Part shown: positions 47,414-57,552 of the stretch, piece by piece
Layout of the letters: each line of letters starts with the position of its first letter
How positions within the stretch are numbered: the first letter of the stretch is position 1
DNA from: Marinibium conchae
Lineage (GTDB): Bacteria; Pseudomonadota; Gammaproteobacteria; Enterobacterales; Alteromonadaceae
DNA: 64,000 nt
Assembly: GCF_015595035.1 (NCBI RefSeq)
Contig: NZ_JADNRN010000003.1
Span: 124,001 to 188,000 of the forward strand
Reading direction: 5' to 3'
Translations under genes and position numbers: made by a program
Notes under the pieces: model-generated
The model's database searches: none
The model's input: the letters and a program-made list of their open reading frames with translations, nothing else
Told to the model about the DNA's origin: nothing

Positions 47414-48859
47414 TTAACGAATAAGATGATCGGATTTCTTGAAGCGTTTGCACATACTTCTATAAATGAAGGAAAAACCAGGAAACATAGCGATAACTTT
47501 ACCTTGTTTGTTTTGATACCAACTTGAACATCCGCCGTTTTTCCATACCGTGCGTTGCATTTCAGCATGCACCATATTGGTATATTTCATCTCAGCTTCG
47601 GCACTAGGTTGAATACTTGTAACAGTCTCTTTTTGCAATTCATCGATACACCGACTGATGTATTTCATTTGCGATTCAATCACAAAAATAGCACTGGTGT
47701 GGCCAATTCCTGTGTTCGGTCCAGTCACTACAAAGAAGTTTGGAAAGTTGGGCATAGTCGTTCCCAAGTATGCGCGAGGATAGTCTTTCCACTGTTGTGA
47801 GAGCGCTATATTATGTTGACCGATAACGCTATATGAAATCATAGAGTCTGCGGCATCGTAACCAGTTGCAAAAACCACTACATCTGCTTTAACTTTACCA
47901 CTTATTGCAAACTCAATGCCGCCTTCCCAAAAGCCAAGCATGGCATCGCTGGCATCAAACAAACGTAGATTGTCTTTTTGCAAAGCCGGGTAATAAGTGT
48001 TTGAAACAATGATACGCTTGCAGCCGATGGTGAAATCGGGGGTTAACTTGGCTCGAAGTTGAGGTGATTCCACCTGTTTCCTGAGATGCCTTAGTGCAGG
48101 ATAGTGCCCCACCAGTTTGAGCAAAAAAGGACTATATTTAAAGGCAATAACCCTCAATTCTAAGGCCCAATAAATACACCAACGAATAAGCGTATAAAGT
48201 GGTCTAAAGGCTAAGATTCTGGCAAGCCACTTGGGGAATGACCAATCCATGCGCGGCAACAACCAATGTGGTGTGCGCTGCACAACTGCGAGTGATTTGA
48301 CGCGGTCAACAATTGCAGGAATGATTTGAACTGCACTGGCTCCACTTCCCACAATAGCCACATCTTTGCCATCAATCTCAACATCATGCTGCCAATCATT
48401 ACTGTGAAAGGAAACGCCCTGATAATCCGCCATATTGTTAAACTTTGGAATAACGGGAGTACTTAAAGGCCCAGTTGCATTAATAACAGCTTTAGCTTCG
48501 AGGCTCTTTCCATTTGCCAAACTAAGCCTCCAAAAACTCCCCATCCACCTGCTTTCAATCACTTCAGAATTAAGTTTAATGTGTTGGTCGAGTAAATATT
48601 TCTGGATCAATGATTCAGTATAATCGGCTAGCTCACTCTGTTTAGCGAACAAGTGTGACCAAACATAAGGCTCTCCAGACACGCTATATAGCGGAGACTG
48701 AACATCAACGGCAGCACCCGGATAAGTATTTTGCAGCCAGGTTCCACCAAAAAAAGAGCGACGCTCTAGCATCACAAAATCTGATATGTTGCGCTTTTGA
48801 AGGGCAATTGCCGCGGTTATGGCACCAAAGCCACTACCAATAATCACTACTGCATGCAT
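47414..48859 (-). CDS. Flavin-containing monooxygenase, Baeyer-Villiger-like
   Basis: About 481 residues. I choose the ATG at 48859 because AAGGA is spaced 7 bases from it; an ATG two codons upstream overlaps that site. An FAD-binding GSGFGA opens the protein, and the NADPH-binding GSGASA lies near residue 180. Between them YQGVSFHSNDW fits the Baeyer-Villiger fingerprint FxGxxxHxxxW, with Tyr in the first position. GGTWLQNTYPGAAVDVQS is also typical. It should insert oxygen into a ketone or hydroxylate a substrate, which is unknown. Confidence 0.85.
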   Translation of the reverse strand: MHAVVIIGSGFGAITAAIALQKRNISDFVMLERRSFFGGTWLQNTYPGAAVDVQSPLYSVSGEPYVWSHLFAKQSELADYTESLIQKYLLDQHIKLNSEVIESRWMGSFWRLSLANGKSLEAKAVINATGPLSTPVIPKFNNMADYQGVSFHSNDWQHDVEIDGKDVAIVGSGASAVQIIPAIVDRVKSLAVVQRTPHWLLPRMDWSFPKWLARILAFRPLYTLIRWCIYWALELRVIAFKYSPFLLKLVGHYPALRHLRKQVESPQLRAKLTPDFTIGCKRIIVSNTYYPALQKDNLRLFDASDAMLGFWEGGIEFAISGKVKADVVVFATGYDAADSMISYSVIGQHNIALSQQWKDYPRAYLGTTMPNFPNFFVVTGPNTGIGHTSAIFVIESQMKYISRCIDELQKETVTSIQPSAEAEMKYTNMVHAEMQRTVWKNGGCSSWYQNKQGKVIAMFPGFSFIYRSMCKRFKKSDHLIR

Positions 48860-48961
48860 TATCATTTCCTTGTGGGTACAGCGAATAAGGAATTACTGGA
48901 GTGATGTTCTATTATGCGCGAGCACTTGTCTAGTATTGCAGTAGAAGAGCGATAAAAATGA

Positions 48962-48991
48962 AAACCCGATGCTGCAAACAACATCGGGTTT
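48962..48991 (-). terminator. Terminator after the PL6-like beta-helix gene
   Basis: AAACCCGATG pairs with CATCGGGTTT (10 bp) just after the stop codon. On the - strand the stem ends in a short T-rich tract. Confidence 0.82.
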
Positions 48992-48996
48992 GCGCC

Positions 48997-51303
48997 TTAG
49001 TTCTCTGAGCCGGGGCCGACATCGGCCTCAGTGAGAAAAGTTAAGGCCGATACATCAGCACCGATATCCGCATCTGCGTTTTGACCTTGCCACAAGCCGT
49101 TGGATGCCTGTGCAATATCCGCGTCACCCTGAGCACCTTCAATGTTACCAGCACTACCAACAAAGAGAGCAAAGAATGAGCTGCCACTATTGGTAATATC
49201 GCGTGAATAAATATGGTTGTTGTCAAAATCTGAGCTTGCGTCAAGGTCACAATCATCTTGTATCGCCTCTCGACTCCTGCCATTTGATGCTAAACCGAGA
49301 TTGTCACCTTCTTCATCATTTGCAATCAAATTATTATCAAAATCAACGATAAACTGTGCTGATGCACTGCATTCTCTCGACCCAAACTCAAGTGCTTCAC
49401 GTGAATTGAAGATTGAGTTATTGGCAACTGTTACCAGAGCAATCGTTGACGTAGCATTACCTGAATTAGTAATAACATCGCTATTTGCATACAAGCCTGC
49501 TCTATCACCAGAAGTTGTGCGCAAACCAGCAATATAGTTATTGCTTATTGTATGACCAAAAGGACCATAGCTTATACCGCCATCATCGCTATTGTCACTC
49601 AGTGAGTTGATTATAATATTATTGCTAACCACATTGTTATTGCCGTCTTCAAGGGCAATCATGCCCGAACCGTCGAGGAAGGTGTTACTGTCGATAGTGT
49701 TTCCACCTGACTGAACCTTAATATAACGACGGTCAAGGGTCACATTTTTAAACAGGTTGAATTGTACGCTTGTATTAAGAACACCCTGAGAGTCAGCACC
49801 CGTAGAGCGCCCAAGCTGTATCATATAGGCGCTACCGTTTCGGTCACCTGCTGTGCCGTTATCAGGGAAGTCTTTAAACAAATTATAGCTAATAGTGTGG
49901 TCTTGATTAACCCCCGCGGTAGCGCTGGAATATACCGAAATAACGCCACCGCTGGTCAAGGCTTTTTGGCCGGTACTGTCAGTAAAACTATTGCGAGTAA
50001 TTGTACTACCCACTCCGCGTAGCGCTATCCAAGAGAATTGGGCAGATTGGTCACGACCAACTTGCTCGCTGTCTATCACGTTATTGCTAAAGGTAACGCC
50101 GTCGCCGCGCATAGTTATTGCACTGCCGCCACTACTTGCACAGTTTGAACCATTCAGAGTATTCACATCAGCAAAACGCAAACCATCGACGGTAATACCA
50201 TCGCCATTAAGTTCGAAACACATCGGCCCAGAAATCACAGCAGTACTTCCTAATACAGGTTGAATGAGTAGGTTATTCGCTGTGAAAGTCATGCTGTTAG
50301 CTATCGCGTCAGTATCAGTATTGGCGTAATTGCCGGTGTTAATGCCTATTACGTCACCGTCGACAAGTGTCGCGCTAGCCGCTACAAGATCTGCAAGGCT
50401 GTCGGTGATAACAGTATGAACAACGCCACTGGCGGTTGCCGATGCCGTTTCAGAGAACCCCTCATCATCGGTAAATGAAATGGATACTGAAAGCACTTTA
50501 CCTCTATCGTCGCTTGTAGGCGTATAGGTTGAGGTGTTAGCTCCGGCAATAACGACATCATCCGCCATCCAAACATAATCAGTTGCGTTTGAGCTTCCAT
50601 TACCATCAACAAGGGTTGATACAACTTGTGTACCTGCTACCAAAAGCGTTGATTCAGCAATGGATATTGTTGCCTGTGAGTTGCTTGGTGCCGCAATAAC
50701 AGGCGCAGTTGAATCTGAGCTTAGTGTTTCGTCGAAGCCATCATTGTCGGTGTAGGTCACCATAAGACTAATAGCTGTGCCGATTTGTGCTTCTGTTATT
50801 TCGAAGGTGGCATCTGCGGCACCCTCAATGGCCTGACCATCAGCCACCCATTGATAATTAATACTCTCGCCAATGCCATTTTCATCGCTTAGGCTAGCAG
50901 ATAATAGGCTACCAACAATCGCCTCACCGGAAATAGATAAGGTGCCTATTATATTCACAATTAAACGTTCAACATCGGTAGTTTGTCGAGATAACACGAC
51001 TTCAGTAAAGCCAGCCTCGTCATCATAAGAAGCGACAACGGATACAGGGTCACCAACTTGATCAGCTGTAAGCTCTAAAGTGGGACCATTCGCTCCATCG
51101 ATCAAACTATTGCCTGAGCGCCACTGAAATCGCAGAGTGCTAGCAATTACGCCATCATTATCTGTGACCGTAGCCGTAATCGTTTGGCCTTCCAATGCTA
51201 TGCCGCTTAATGAGATCTCGCCAGGGTTATTGGTATTCTCACCATTCCCACAGGCCGAAATCGCAAGGGCCAACGCGCAAATAGTAAATGACTTCATTTT
51301 CAT
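48997..51303 (-). CDS. PL6-like beta-helix lipoprotein with Ig-like repeats and altered catalytic positions
   Basis: About 768 residues from the ATG at 51303 (GGGAAAGGAAC upstream), giving a clean lipobox ISACG. The longer frame from 51354 adds 17 residues before the signal. Four Ig-like repeats (about 20-320) resemble the one in the repeat lipoprotein at 25.2 kb. A parallel beta-helix (about 330-740) follows the PL6 layout. The Lys position reads Gln531 (in IKVQSGG) and the Arg position reads Glu552 (in ALEDGNN), again exactly 21 apart. It may be a non-catalytic binder, a lyase of a different family or a different mechanism. An ATTACCAA half-site upstream hints at co-regulation with the alginate locus. 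Confidence 0.78.
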   Translation of the reverse strand: MKMKSFTICALALAISACGNGENTNNPGEISLSGIALEGQTITATVTDNDGVIASTLRFQWRSGNSLIDGANGPTLELTADQVGDPVSVVASYDDEAGFTEVVLSRQTTDVERLIVNIIGTLSISGEAIVGSLLSASLSDENGIGESINYQWVADGQAIEGAADATFEITEAQIGTAISLMVTYTDNDGFDETLSSDSTAPVIAAPSNSQATISIAESTLLVAGTQVVSTLVDGNGSSNATDYVWMADDVVIAGANTSTYTPTSDDRGKVLSVSISFTDDEGFSETASATASGVVHTVITDSLADLVAASATLVDGDVIGINTGNYANTDTDAIANSMTFTANNLLIQPVLGSTAVISGPMCFELNGDGITVDGLRFADVNTLNGSNCASSGGSAITMRGDGVTFSNNVIDSEQVGRDQSAQFSWIALRGVGSTITRNSFTDSTGQKALTSGGVISVYSSATAGVNQDHTISYNLFKDFPDNGTAGDRNGSAYMIQLGRSTGADSQGVLNTSVQFNLFKNVTLDRRYIKVQSGGNTIDSNTFLDGSGMIALEDGNNNVVSNNIIINSLSDNSDDGGISYGPFGHTISNNYIAGLRTTSGDRAGLYANSDVITNSGNATSTIALVTVANNSIFNSREALEFGSRECSASAQFIVDFDNNLIANDEEGDNLGLASNGRSREAIQDDCDLDASSDFDNNHIYSRDITNSGSSFFALFVGSAGNIEGAQGDADIAQASNGLWQGQNADADIGADVSALTFLTEADVGPGSEN

Positions 51304-51398
51304 TGTTTGTGTTCCTTTCCCAGTGTTATACATTTTTTTACATAAATTTTGCATAACACTAACACAAACAAAACAACCCGTCTAAGCTGTAAAGTGGC

Positions 51399-51406
51399 AT
51401 TACCAA
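51399..51406 (-). promoter_or_regulatory. Single alginate-type half-site upstream of the PL6-like gene
   Basis: ATTACCAA (TTGGTAAT on the gene's strand) lies about 96 bases before the start codon. One half-site alone is weak evidence. Confidence 0.35.
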
Positions 51407-51417
51407 TTATTATTTAA

Positions 51418-53961
51418 CTATGTAGATGCATTCTCAGCTTGAGCCCATTCAAGAAGCTCATCAGATTTCATCGGTTTTGCGAAATAGTAACCTTGGAAAA
51501 TATTACAGCCCATGCCTGTTAACATGTCGACTTGCTCTAGTTCTTCAACGCCTTCTGCGACGATGTCCATCGACATGTGTTTGCCAATTGTAATAATGGC
51601 GCGAGCCAACTCAGCAGAGTTCTCGGTATTTAGGCTATTAACAAAAGAGCGATCGATTTTAAGTACATCAAGCGGTAAGTCTTTTAAGTAAGAGAGTGAT
51701 GAATAGCCGGTACCAAAGTCGTCCAGTGCAACTGTAAAGCCGGCATCACGGAGCTTTTGTAGCTTCACTATGCAATCTTCGATATTGGTTAACAGCCCCG
51801 ACTCGGTGAGTTCGATTTCGATTTGTTTAGGCTTCACATTATGCGACTTTACTTCTGCAACTAACTTTTCAACAAAATCATCAGCAATCAGCTGAATCGC
51901 ACTAACGTTAATAGCAATTCTGCTTGGTATAATGAAGCCTTTATCCTGCCAGTGCACAATTTGCTTGCATACGGTTCGCACCATCCACATGCCAAGCTTA
52001 TCGATTAAACCCGAACGCTCTGCAGAGGCAATAAATTCATCAGGTGAGACAAAACCAACTTCATCACTTATCCATCGACATAGGGCTTCTGCGCCAATCA
52101 ATTTGCCGTTTGCATCAACCTTTGGCTGATATACCGCAAACAACTCAACTTCATTTTTAATTGCTTGCGCCAACAAACTTTCAATTTTAGTTTTACGATC
52201 TATCTCTTCCAGAATACTGGCATCAAATCTACAAAGTGATTCAACATTCTCTCTTTTTGCTTGATTCAAGGCGATTTCGGCACAGCGTATTACCTCAATA
52301 TTTGCCTGAATTTGCATGGGGAAAACCACTAAACCGCCACGGCAGTCTAAGGTAACAGTGCGTGAATCAAGTTTAATGGGCTGTTTCACTAGCGCATGTA
52401 TGGCCTGCCAATGCACATCAATCATGCCATCCACTTGCGACGACATTGAGCTGATGATTATCGCAAATTTGTTACCACCGGCCCTGCACGCTTGGATATT
52501 ATTATTACTGTAAGCCTTGAGCCTTTTTCCGAGCGCTTGTAACGCTAATTCGGCATTTTCGAATCCATACTGGCGATTGACGTCGGTGAAATTCTTAAGG
52601 TCAAAGACAATTAGTGCCGACTCAGTATTATCAAGTTTGCTCTGGTCGTAACTCTTGTTAATAAGTTCGTGCAACCTAAAGCGATTTGGTAAACCGGTTT
52701 GATAATCGAAAAAAGCTTGTTGATGCATCTGCTTTTCAAGCCTGTCGCGTTTAAGTTCAGCTCCTGTTCTGGCTCTGAATATTTCAAGTATCTTGGTAAA
52801 AGTAGGATCGTCTTTGAGAGCTCGCTTAAATAATAATACTATTGCGCCTTCCAACTGACCTTCTTCATTAAGCATCGGAGCTGATATGAAACCAGATGCA
52901 TTCAGTTTAGTGAATAAGGTTAGATGAGGATATTGCTGAGCCAGATCTTGCTTTACTATGATGATATCGTCAGAGTCCATCAGTTCTGTCGGCACCATTT
53001 CAACTGGATAAGAAAAATTATCTACCATTTGCCCGTCGAACAGCACAACGCGGGTTTTAACAATATCTTCTTCTTGCTTTTTATTGTAAATGCATAAATA
53101 AGCTAAATCAGCCTGACTCAATTTTTGCAGCTGCACCATTGAATTAACATAAAATTGGTCGCTGTCTCCGCCAGAAACGCCCTCGGCTAATGACGCGAAC
53201 ACCGACTCCAGCTCTTCTCTTTTTCCTATTTGCAGCTTAAGTGACTTTGTCTTTATTTCTAGCGATGTTGCCACGGTAACACAGGCGATGAAATTTAATA
53301 TGGTGACGGGAACGCCGCCTAAATAGATCATTTCTATCATGCCTTTATCGACAAAAATGCTGCTAAGCGCCACCGCAACCTGAGCAATCAGAGTGAGTAT
53401 GAGAAAAGACGACAGTAAAAATTTCTTCTTTTTAATTAGCCCTGCTGCTACCCATATTAATACAGTTAATGTGCCGATAGCATAGAACTGGAACATCACA
53501 ATAAAAATACTTCGCGTACCCGTAAGGCGGGTAACTTCCTCACCGCTAAATAAGATATACCGCACCATCTCAACATTATCGCTGAAACGCAGTGTATAAG
53601 GTGACATAACATTAATGGTGAAAAAGACGGCACTTAGGATCGTGAAAGCAATTATCCATTTACTCGAGTAACTTTGCCTGCTCCACTGTAAAAAAATTAT
53701 CACGTATAGCGGTAGCACGAGAATAACGGTGGATGTTTGTATGCTGAGCCACTCTAAAGCGGTTTCAATGTCTTTCGAGTCATGAAACTGCCAGGTACTA
53801 TATTGATAAAAAATACCAACGAAACAGCCAACACAAAGTGACTTAAAATGCGGTCGATTTTGATTTAAAGATGACGCGAGAAGAATAGCCGCACAAAGGG
53901 CGTTTAAGCCTATTGTTGCCGAGAAATAAAATGGAACAAACTGGTATAGTTCCTGAGTCAT
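51418..53961 (-). CDS. Membrane GGDEF-EAL protein, probable c-di-GMP phosphodiesterase
   Basis: 847 residues. The first about 230 contain several membrane segments forming an input domain. A GAF-like region follows (about 250-400). The GGDEF domain (about 415-570) is degenerate: the signature reads GGNKF, so cyclase activity is unlikely. The EAL domain (about 590-840) keeps EALCRW, DDFGTGYSS, LKIDRSF and EGVEE, the metal and catalytic set of active phosphodiesterases. It should hydrolyse c-di-GMP, perhaps with the dead GGDEF sensing GTP. Adjacent to a truncated EAL fragment. Confidence 0.9.
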   Translation of the reverse strand: MTQELYQFVPFYFSATIGLNALCAAILLASSLNQNRPHFKSLCVGCFVGIFYQYSTWQFHDSKDIETALEWLSIQTSTVILVLPLYVIIFLQWSRQSYSSKWIIAFTILSAVFFTINVMSPYTLRFSDNVEMVRYILFSGEEVTRLTGTRSIFIVMFQFYAIGTLTVLIWVAAGLIKKKKFLLSSFLILTLIAQVAVALSSIFVDKGMIEMIYLGGVPVTILNFIACVTVATSLEIKTKSLKLQIGKREELESVFASLAEGVSGGDSDQFYVNSMVQLQKLSQADLAYLCIYNKKQEEDIVKTRVVLFDGQMVDNFSYPVEMVPTELMDSDDIIIVKQDLAQQYPHLTLFTKLNASGFISAPMLNEEGQLEGAIVLLFKRALKDDPTFTKILEIFRARTGAELKRDRLEKQMHQQAFFDYQTGLPNRFRLHELINKSYDQSKLDNTESALIVFDLKNFTDVNRQYGFENAELALQALGKRLKAYSNNNIQACRAGGNKFAIIISSMSSQVDGMIDVHWQAIHALVKQPIKLDSRTVTLDCRGGLVVFPMQIQANIEVIRCAEIALNQAKRENVESLCRFDASILEEIDRKTKIESLLAQAIKNEVELFAVYQPKVDANGKLIGAEALCRWISDEVGFVSPDEFIASAERSGLIDKLGMWMVRTVCKQIVHWQDKGFIIPSRIAINVSAIQLIADDFVEKLVAEVKSHNVKPKQIEIELTESGLLTNIEDCIVKLQKLRDAGFTVALDDFGTGYSSLSYLKDLPLDVLKIDRSFVNSLNTENSAELARAIITIGKHMSMDIVAEGVEELEQVDMLTGMGCNIFQGYYFAKPMKSDELLEWAQAENAST

Positions 53962-54216
53962 TGATCAAAGATGCCCTAGAAAAACAAATGCGTGTACTGC
54001 CGATGTCTCGTATTTGCTTACTCAAATTAGTTGAAACCCTGTTTAGGTTATCCTTGATTCAACCTGATTCTTTAATTTTTGTGTTTATTTTTTAAACATA
54101 TTGCGGTGCATACTAAACGAAAAACTAGACTTAAGTCTAGTGCTAAGAGATCTGAGTTAGCGACATTTGTGTCGGAAGACTAAAAAGAGAGCTATAGTCT
54201 ATGAGTGATAATTATC

Positions 54217-54693
54217 TTTAAAGTAGCTCAAAGTCTATTGTAGGAAGCGACTCAAAGCTTGGTATCGCGAAAAGATAGCCTTGAAAGTAGCGAAAGCCTA
54301 ACTCTCGAAGCACTTTAAATTCCTCGGGCTTTTCAACACCTTCTACAATAATCCTTCTAGTCACCCTTTCGAGCATATTTTTGGTTGACTCTACTATCAA
54401 TTGCTTTCTTTGATGCAGATGTATATCACTAATGAGACTACGATCTATTTTAACCTCATCAGCTTCAATTTCACCCAGCAACTTTAGACCCGAAAAGCCA
54501 GCTCCAAAGTCATCGATGGCAGTCGAAAAACCTCTACTTTTGTAGTCATTGACGATTTTAGTAACATGGTCAGCATCTTTATATTCTTCAAGTTCAGAAA
54601 ATTCAAAAGTGATATTCGAAATGGGGAAATTATACTTCTTAGCTGCGTTGAGTGTGGTTTGAATACATCTTGCTGGTTCGTAGACCGCGTTAG
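54217..54693 (-). pseudogene. Truncated duplicate of the EAL gene at 61.5-62.3 kb
   Basis: These 477 bases match 61547-62023 without gaps; I count seven mismatches (about 98.5% identity). They encode the C-terminal about 158 residues of an EAL domain in an open frame, from around the Ala-Val-Tyr-Glu-Pro stretch to the stop. The N-terminal third, including EALVR, is gone, and a TAG lies in frame just beyond the break. It is probably not functional. It forms the left edge of the accessory block. Confidence 0.88.
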
Positions 54694-54811
54694 CAAACTA
54701 AGGGCTTTGAAGGTTCTCCAACTGCTGCTGAGCTTAAAATCTTCATTTGCATTGCTTTGAGGGTCTCGATATGCTCATTCTTGGTTAGAACGTAACCGAA
54801 AAGGGATCACA

Positions 54812-57447
54812 ATGGAGATAGTGCGTGTATTCGGCAAAGTGGTTGGTTTGATGCTTTGTTGTTCAACAATTAATGCTCAACCGCTATGGTCAACCGTACC
54901 GTCCTCGTCATTGCAACCCTCAGCAATGACTTTACAGCTGCTGGAACGGGACACTTTGTCGGTAGGTCAACAGCTCGAACTGCCTATCAACATAGAAACA
55001 GTGATAAGAGCATTGTACTGACTGCAAACCCCAATGAAATCGCCATACTGACCCTTGGGGAACATACGATCCAGGATAGGATACAAAGCAATACCGCGGT
55101 TTATCATGTCAGTGCCAGCAAGTTAACCGGCGAGATTGCCATTGTTAGCGCAACGCGAAATGTCAATGCAGCGGCCACGGAAACGGATGTCGTTATACCG
55201 CCGAGGCAAACTGCTCCTCGTTCGGATTTTACACCGCAAAGCGGGAAGTACCTTCTCCGAACGCCGGCGATTTCGTCCAAAGATACGGCGCAAATTGATG
55301 TGTTATTTGTTTATACGGCTGAAGCTGCTAGCCAGTATGACGGTAATTTACCGACCTATATTAACTATCTAATGACTCTGGCTAACGAAGCTTTTGCCAA
55401 TAGCGATGTCCACATACAGCTTAACGGTGTGGGTATGGTAGAAGTTAATTATGCGAGTAATGAAGATGCCAATGCCAGTCTTATTGATATAACGACTGCA
55501 GGTCATGAAGCATTCGCAGAGATAGCCAATATCCGAACTGAAACTGGGGCTGATATTGTTAGTTTGATTACTGCAGATACCTCATGTGGCGTTGCCTTCG
55601 GCAACGATCAAATCCTTGGCAATGCGCGACATATGTTTCATGTGGTATCAACCCGCGCGATATTGGCAAATAGTTGTGCTGAAGATACCTTTGCGCACGA
55701 ATTAGGGCATAATTTGGGGCTGGGTCATTCGCACCCGCAAGAACCGACAGGTGGCTATACCTATAATTTTGCCTTAGGTCATGGCTTTGACAATGCATTC
55801 GCAACTATCATGGCCTATCCAGGGGTTTTCAATGCAAACTTCAGTAAAGTACTGCAGTTTTCTAACTCAGAAGGCAATTGTAATGGTTACGCTTGTGGAA
55901 TTGAGCGTACCGACGCTGCGCAGGGTGCTGATGCCTCCTTTGCTCTCAATCAAGTGCGTTTTGAAGCGGCTACTTTGGTCGAGTCTGAGGGTAGTTTACG
56001 TCTTGCCGAAGATGCATTGAATGAAATTGAGGATAGCCAGTTAAAACAGTGTGTAAGCCAAACAATATCAACCAAGAATCTTCGTTATGCGGCATCAATG
56101 TTTGAATTAGTTTGTGATCAAGGCGGGGTAGAGTCCTTGGCCGGATTGGAGAATTTTACTCAGTTAGAGGTGCTTGAGCTTGCCAATAATAACATTAGGT
56201 CTTTATTACCCCTGGCAAGCTTATCGTCGCTATCTGTGCTAAATGTGTCGAATAATGCGATCTCAGATATCACTCCGCTGTCGCGATTGCTTCATCTAAA
56301 CCGATTGAACCTGTCATTAAATGCCATCACGGAAGTGACGGCACTGGAAACCTCAGCGCGGCTGCGCGATCTGGATATATCAGAGAACAGTCTTACCGAT
56401 ATTTCGACCTTAATAAGTCAACAGCGACGTTGGGTGAACGTCAACTTGCTGGGCAATACGGGAATTTATTGCTGGCAGCAAAATTACTTTGAACGGTATT
56501 TGTTAAGTGGGTTTGCGTTGATTGTTTCAGAGGCATGTGACCCATCACCGGGCGCTGAAGATGCAGATGGCGATGGCATAAGTAATGATCTTGAGCTTAC
56601 CGCAAATACTAATCCATTGATGGCGGAAAATGCGCCTGGCAACATTCAATTTTCACATACGGTCACTCGAATCAGGGAAGGCGAAGCACAAGCAAACATT
56701 GTGATTGAGCGCGTGGCTGGAAACACAGGGAGCCTGCAAGTCAGCATAACTAGTGATGCAATTTCTGCACAACAAAATGTCGATTATATACTCCCAGATG
56801 CAACGCTGGTTTTTGCAGACGGTGAAACAAGTAAAATGCTTAGTGTCAACATCGTTGACGATAGTCAGTTTGAGTTAGCCGAGAAATTCACGCTGAGTTT
56901 GTATTCTGATCCGCAAACCCGAATTGATTCAGCAACAGTGGTTATTGACGACAATGAAGCAGCAATAGAGTGGCTTGTTACCGACTATGCAGTCACCGAG
57001 CAGCAGAGGCAAGTGGTGCTAGTCGCAACGCGAACCGCAGATGCAATCGGTCAGTCTACGGTTGCCTTTAGTGTCAGTCCGGAGACAGCACTTTTTGGTA
57101 ACGGTAATGACTATCTGGATGAACGAGGTACACTGACCTTTGCGGAAGGGGAAACGGAAGCGAGTGTGATCATTGGTATTTTCCAAGATTCGTTGGCTGA
57201 GCCTGAGGAATCGTTTTACGTTACCTTAACAGCCCCAGAAAACGCGAATCTGGGTCAAAATCGAGTTGTTCGAGTGAGTATTACCGATGGCGAACCGGGT
57301 ACACCTGATCCAGTTGAACCGAACCCGTCGCCTGCTCCAGTACCCACGCCGAACGCCGGTGATTCTGGCGGCTCTATAAGTGTCTTTTGGCTTTTAGGAT
57401 TGTTGGGTTTATTAATAATCAGGGCAAACGGTTGCAAGAGCAGTTAA
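54812..57447 (+). pseudogene. Reprolysin-like zinc metallopeptidase with LRR, Calx-beta and GlyGly-CTERM-like tail, frameshifted
   Basis: The start and signal peptide (MEIVRVFGKVV..., cleavage near INA-QP) are in one frame from 54812 to about 55010; the rest is in another frame to 57447. A single-base change near 55005-55015 joins ...LPINIETV to ...VLTANPNEIAI, so this is a pseudogene or a sequence error. The protease part has the metzincin signature HELGHNLGLGH and the Met-turn IMAYPG. Leucine-rich repeats follow (about 410-530 counted from 54886), then a DADGDG motif, two Calx-beta domains, a proline linker and GGSISVFWLLGLLGLLIIR. That tail resembles a GlyGly-CTERM anchor cut by rhombosortase. 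Confidence 0.82.
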
Positions 57448-57552
57448 GTGAGTGAGCGCCACAGCCTTTTCTATTAGAGCCTTAGCTTTAGATAGACACA
57501 AAAGTCATCAATACCGAATGACAATTGTCACTATTTAGGCGCTAGTTCATTT

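Noticed and set aside
54484-54696. A 70-residue gene opposite the duplicated EAL segment
   Set aside because: It is a shadow frame within the EAL fragment and has no protein-like features.
54812-55021. A separate 69-residue gene with a signal peptide
   Set aside because: It is the displaced N-terminus of the metallopeptidase; the sequence continues in the other frame.
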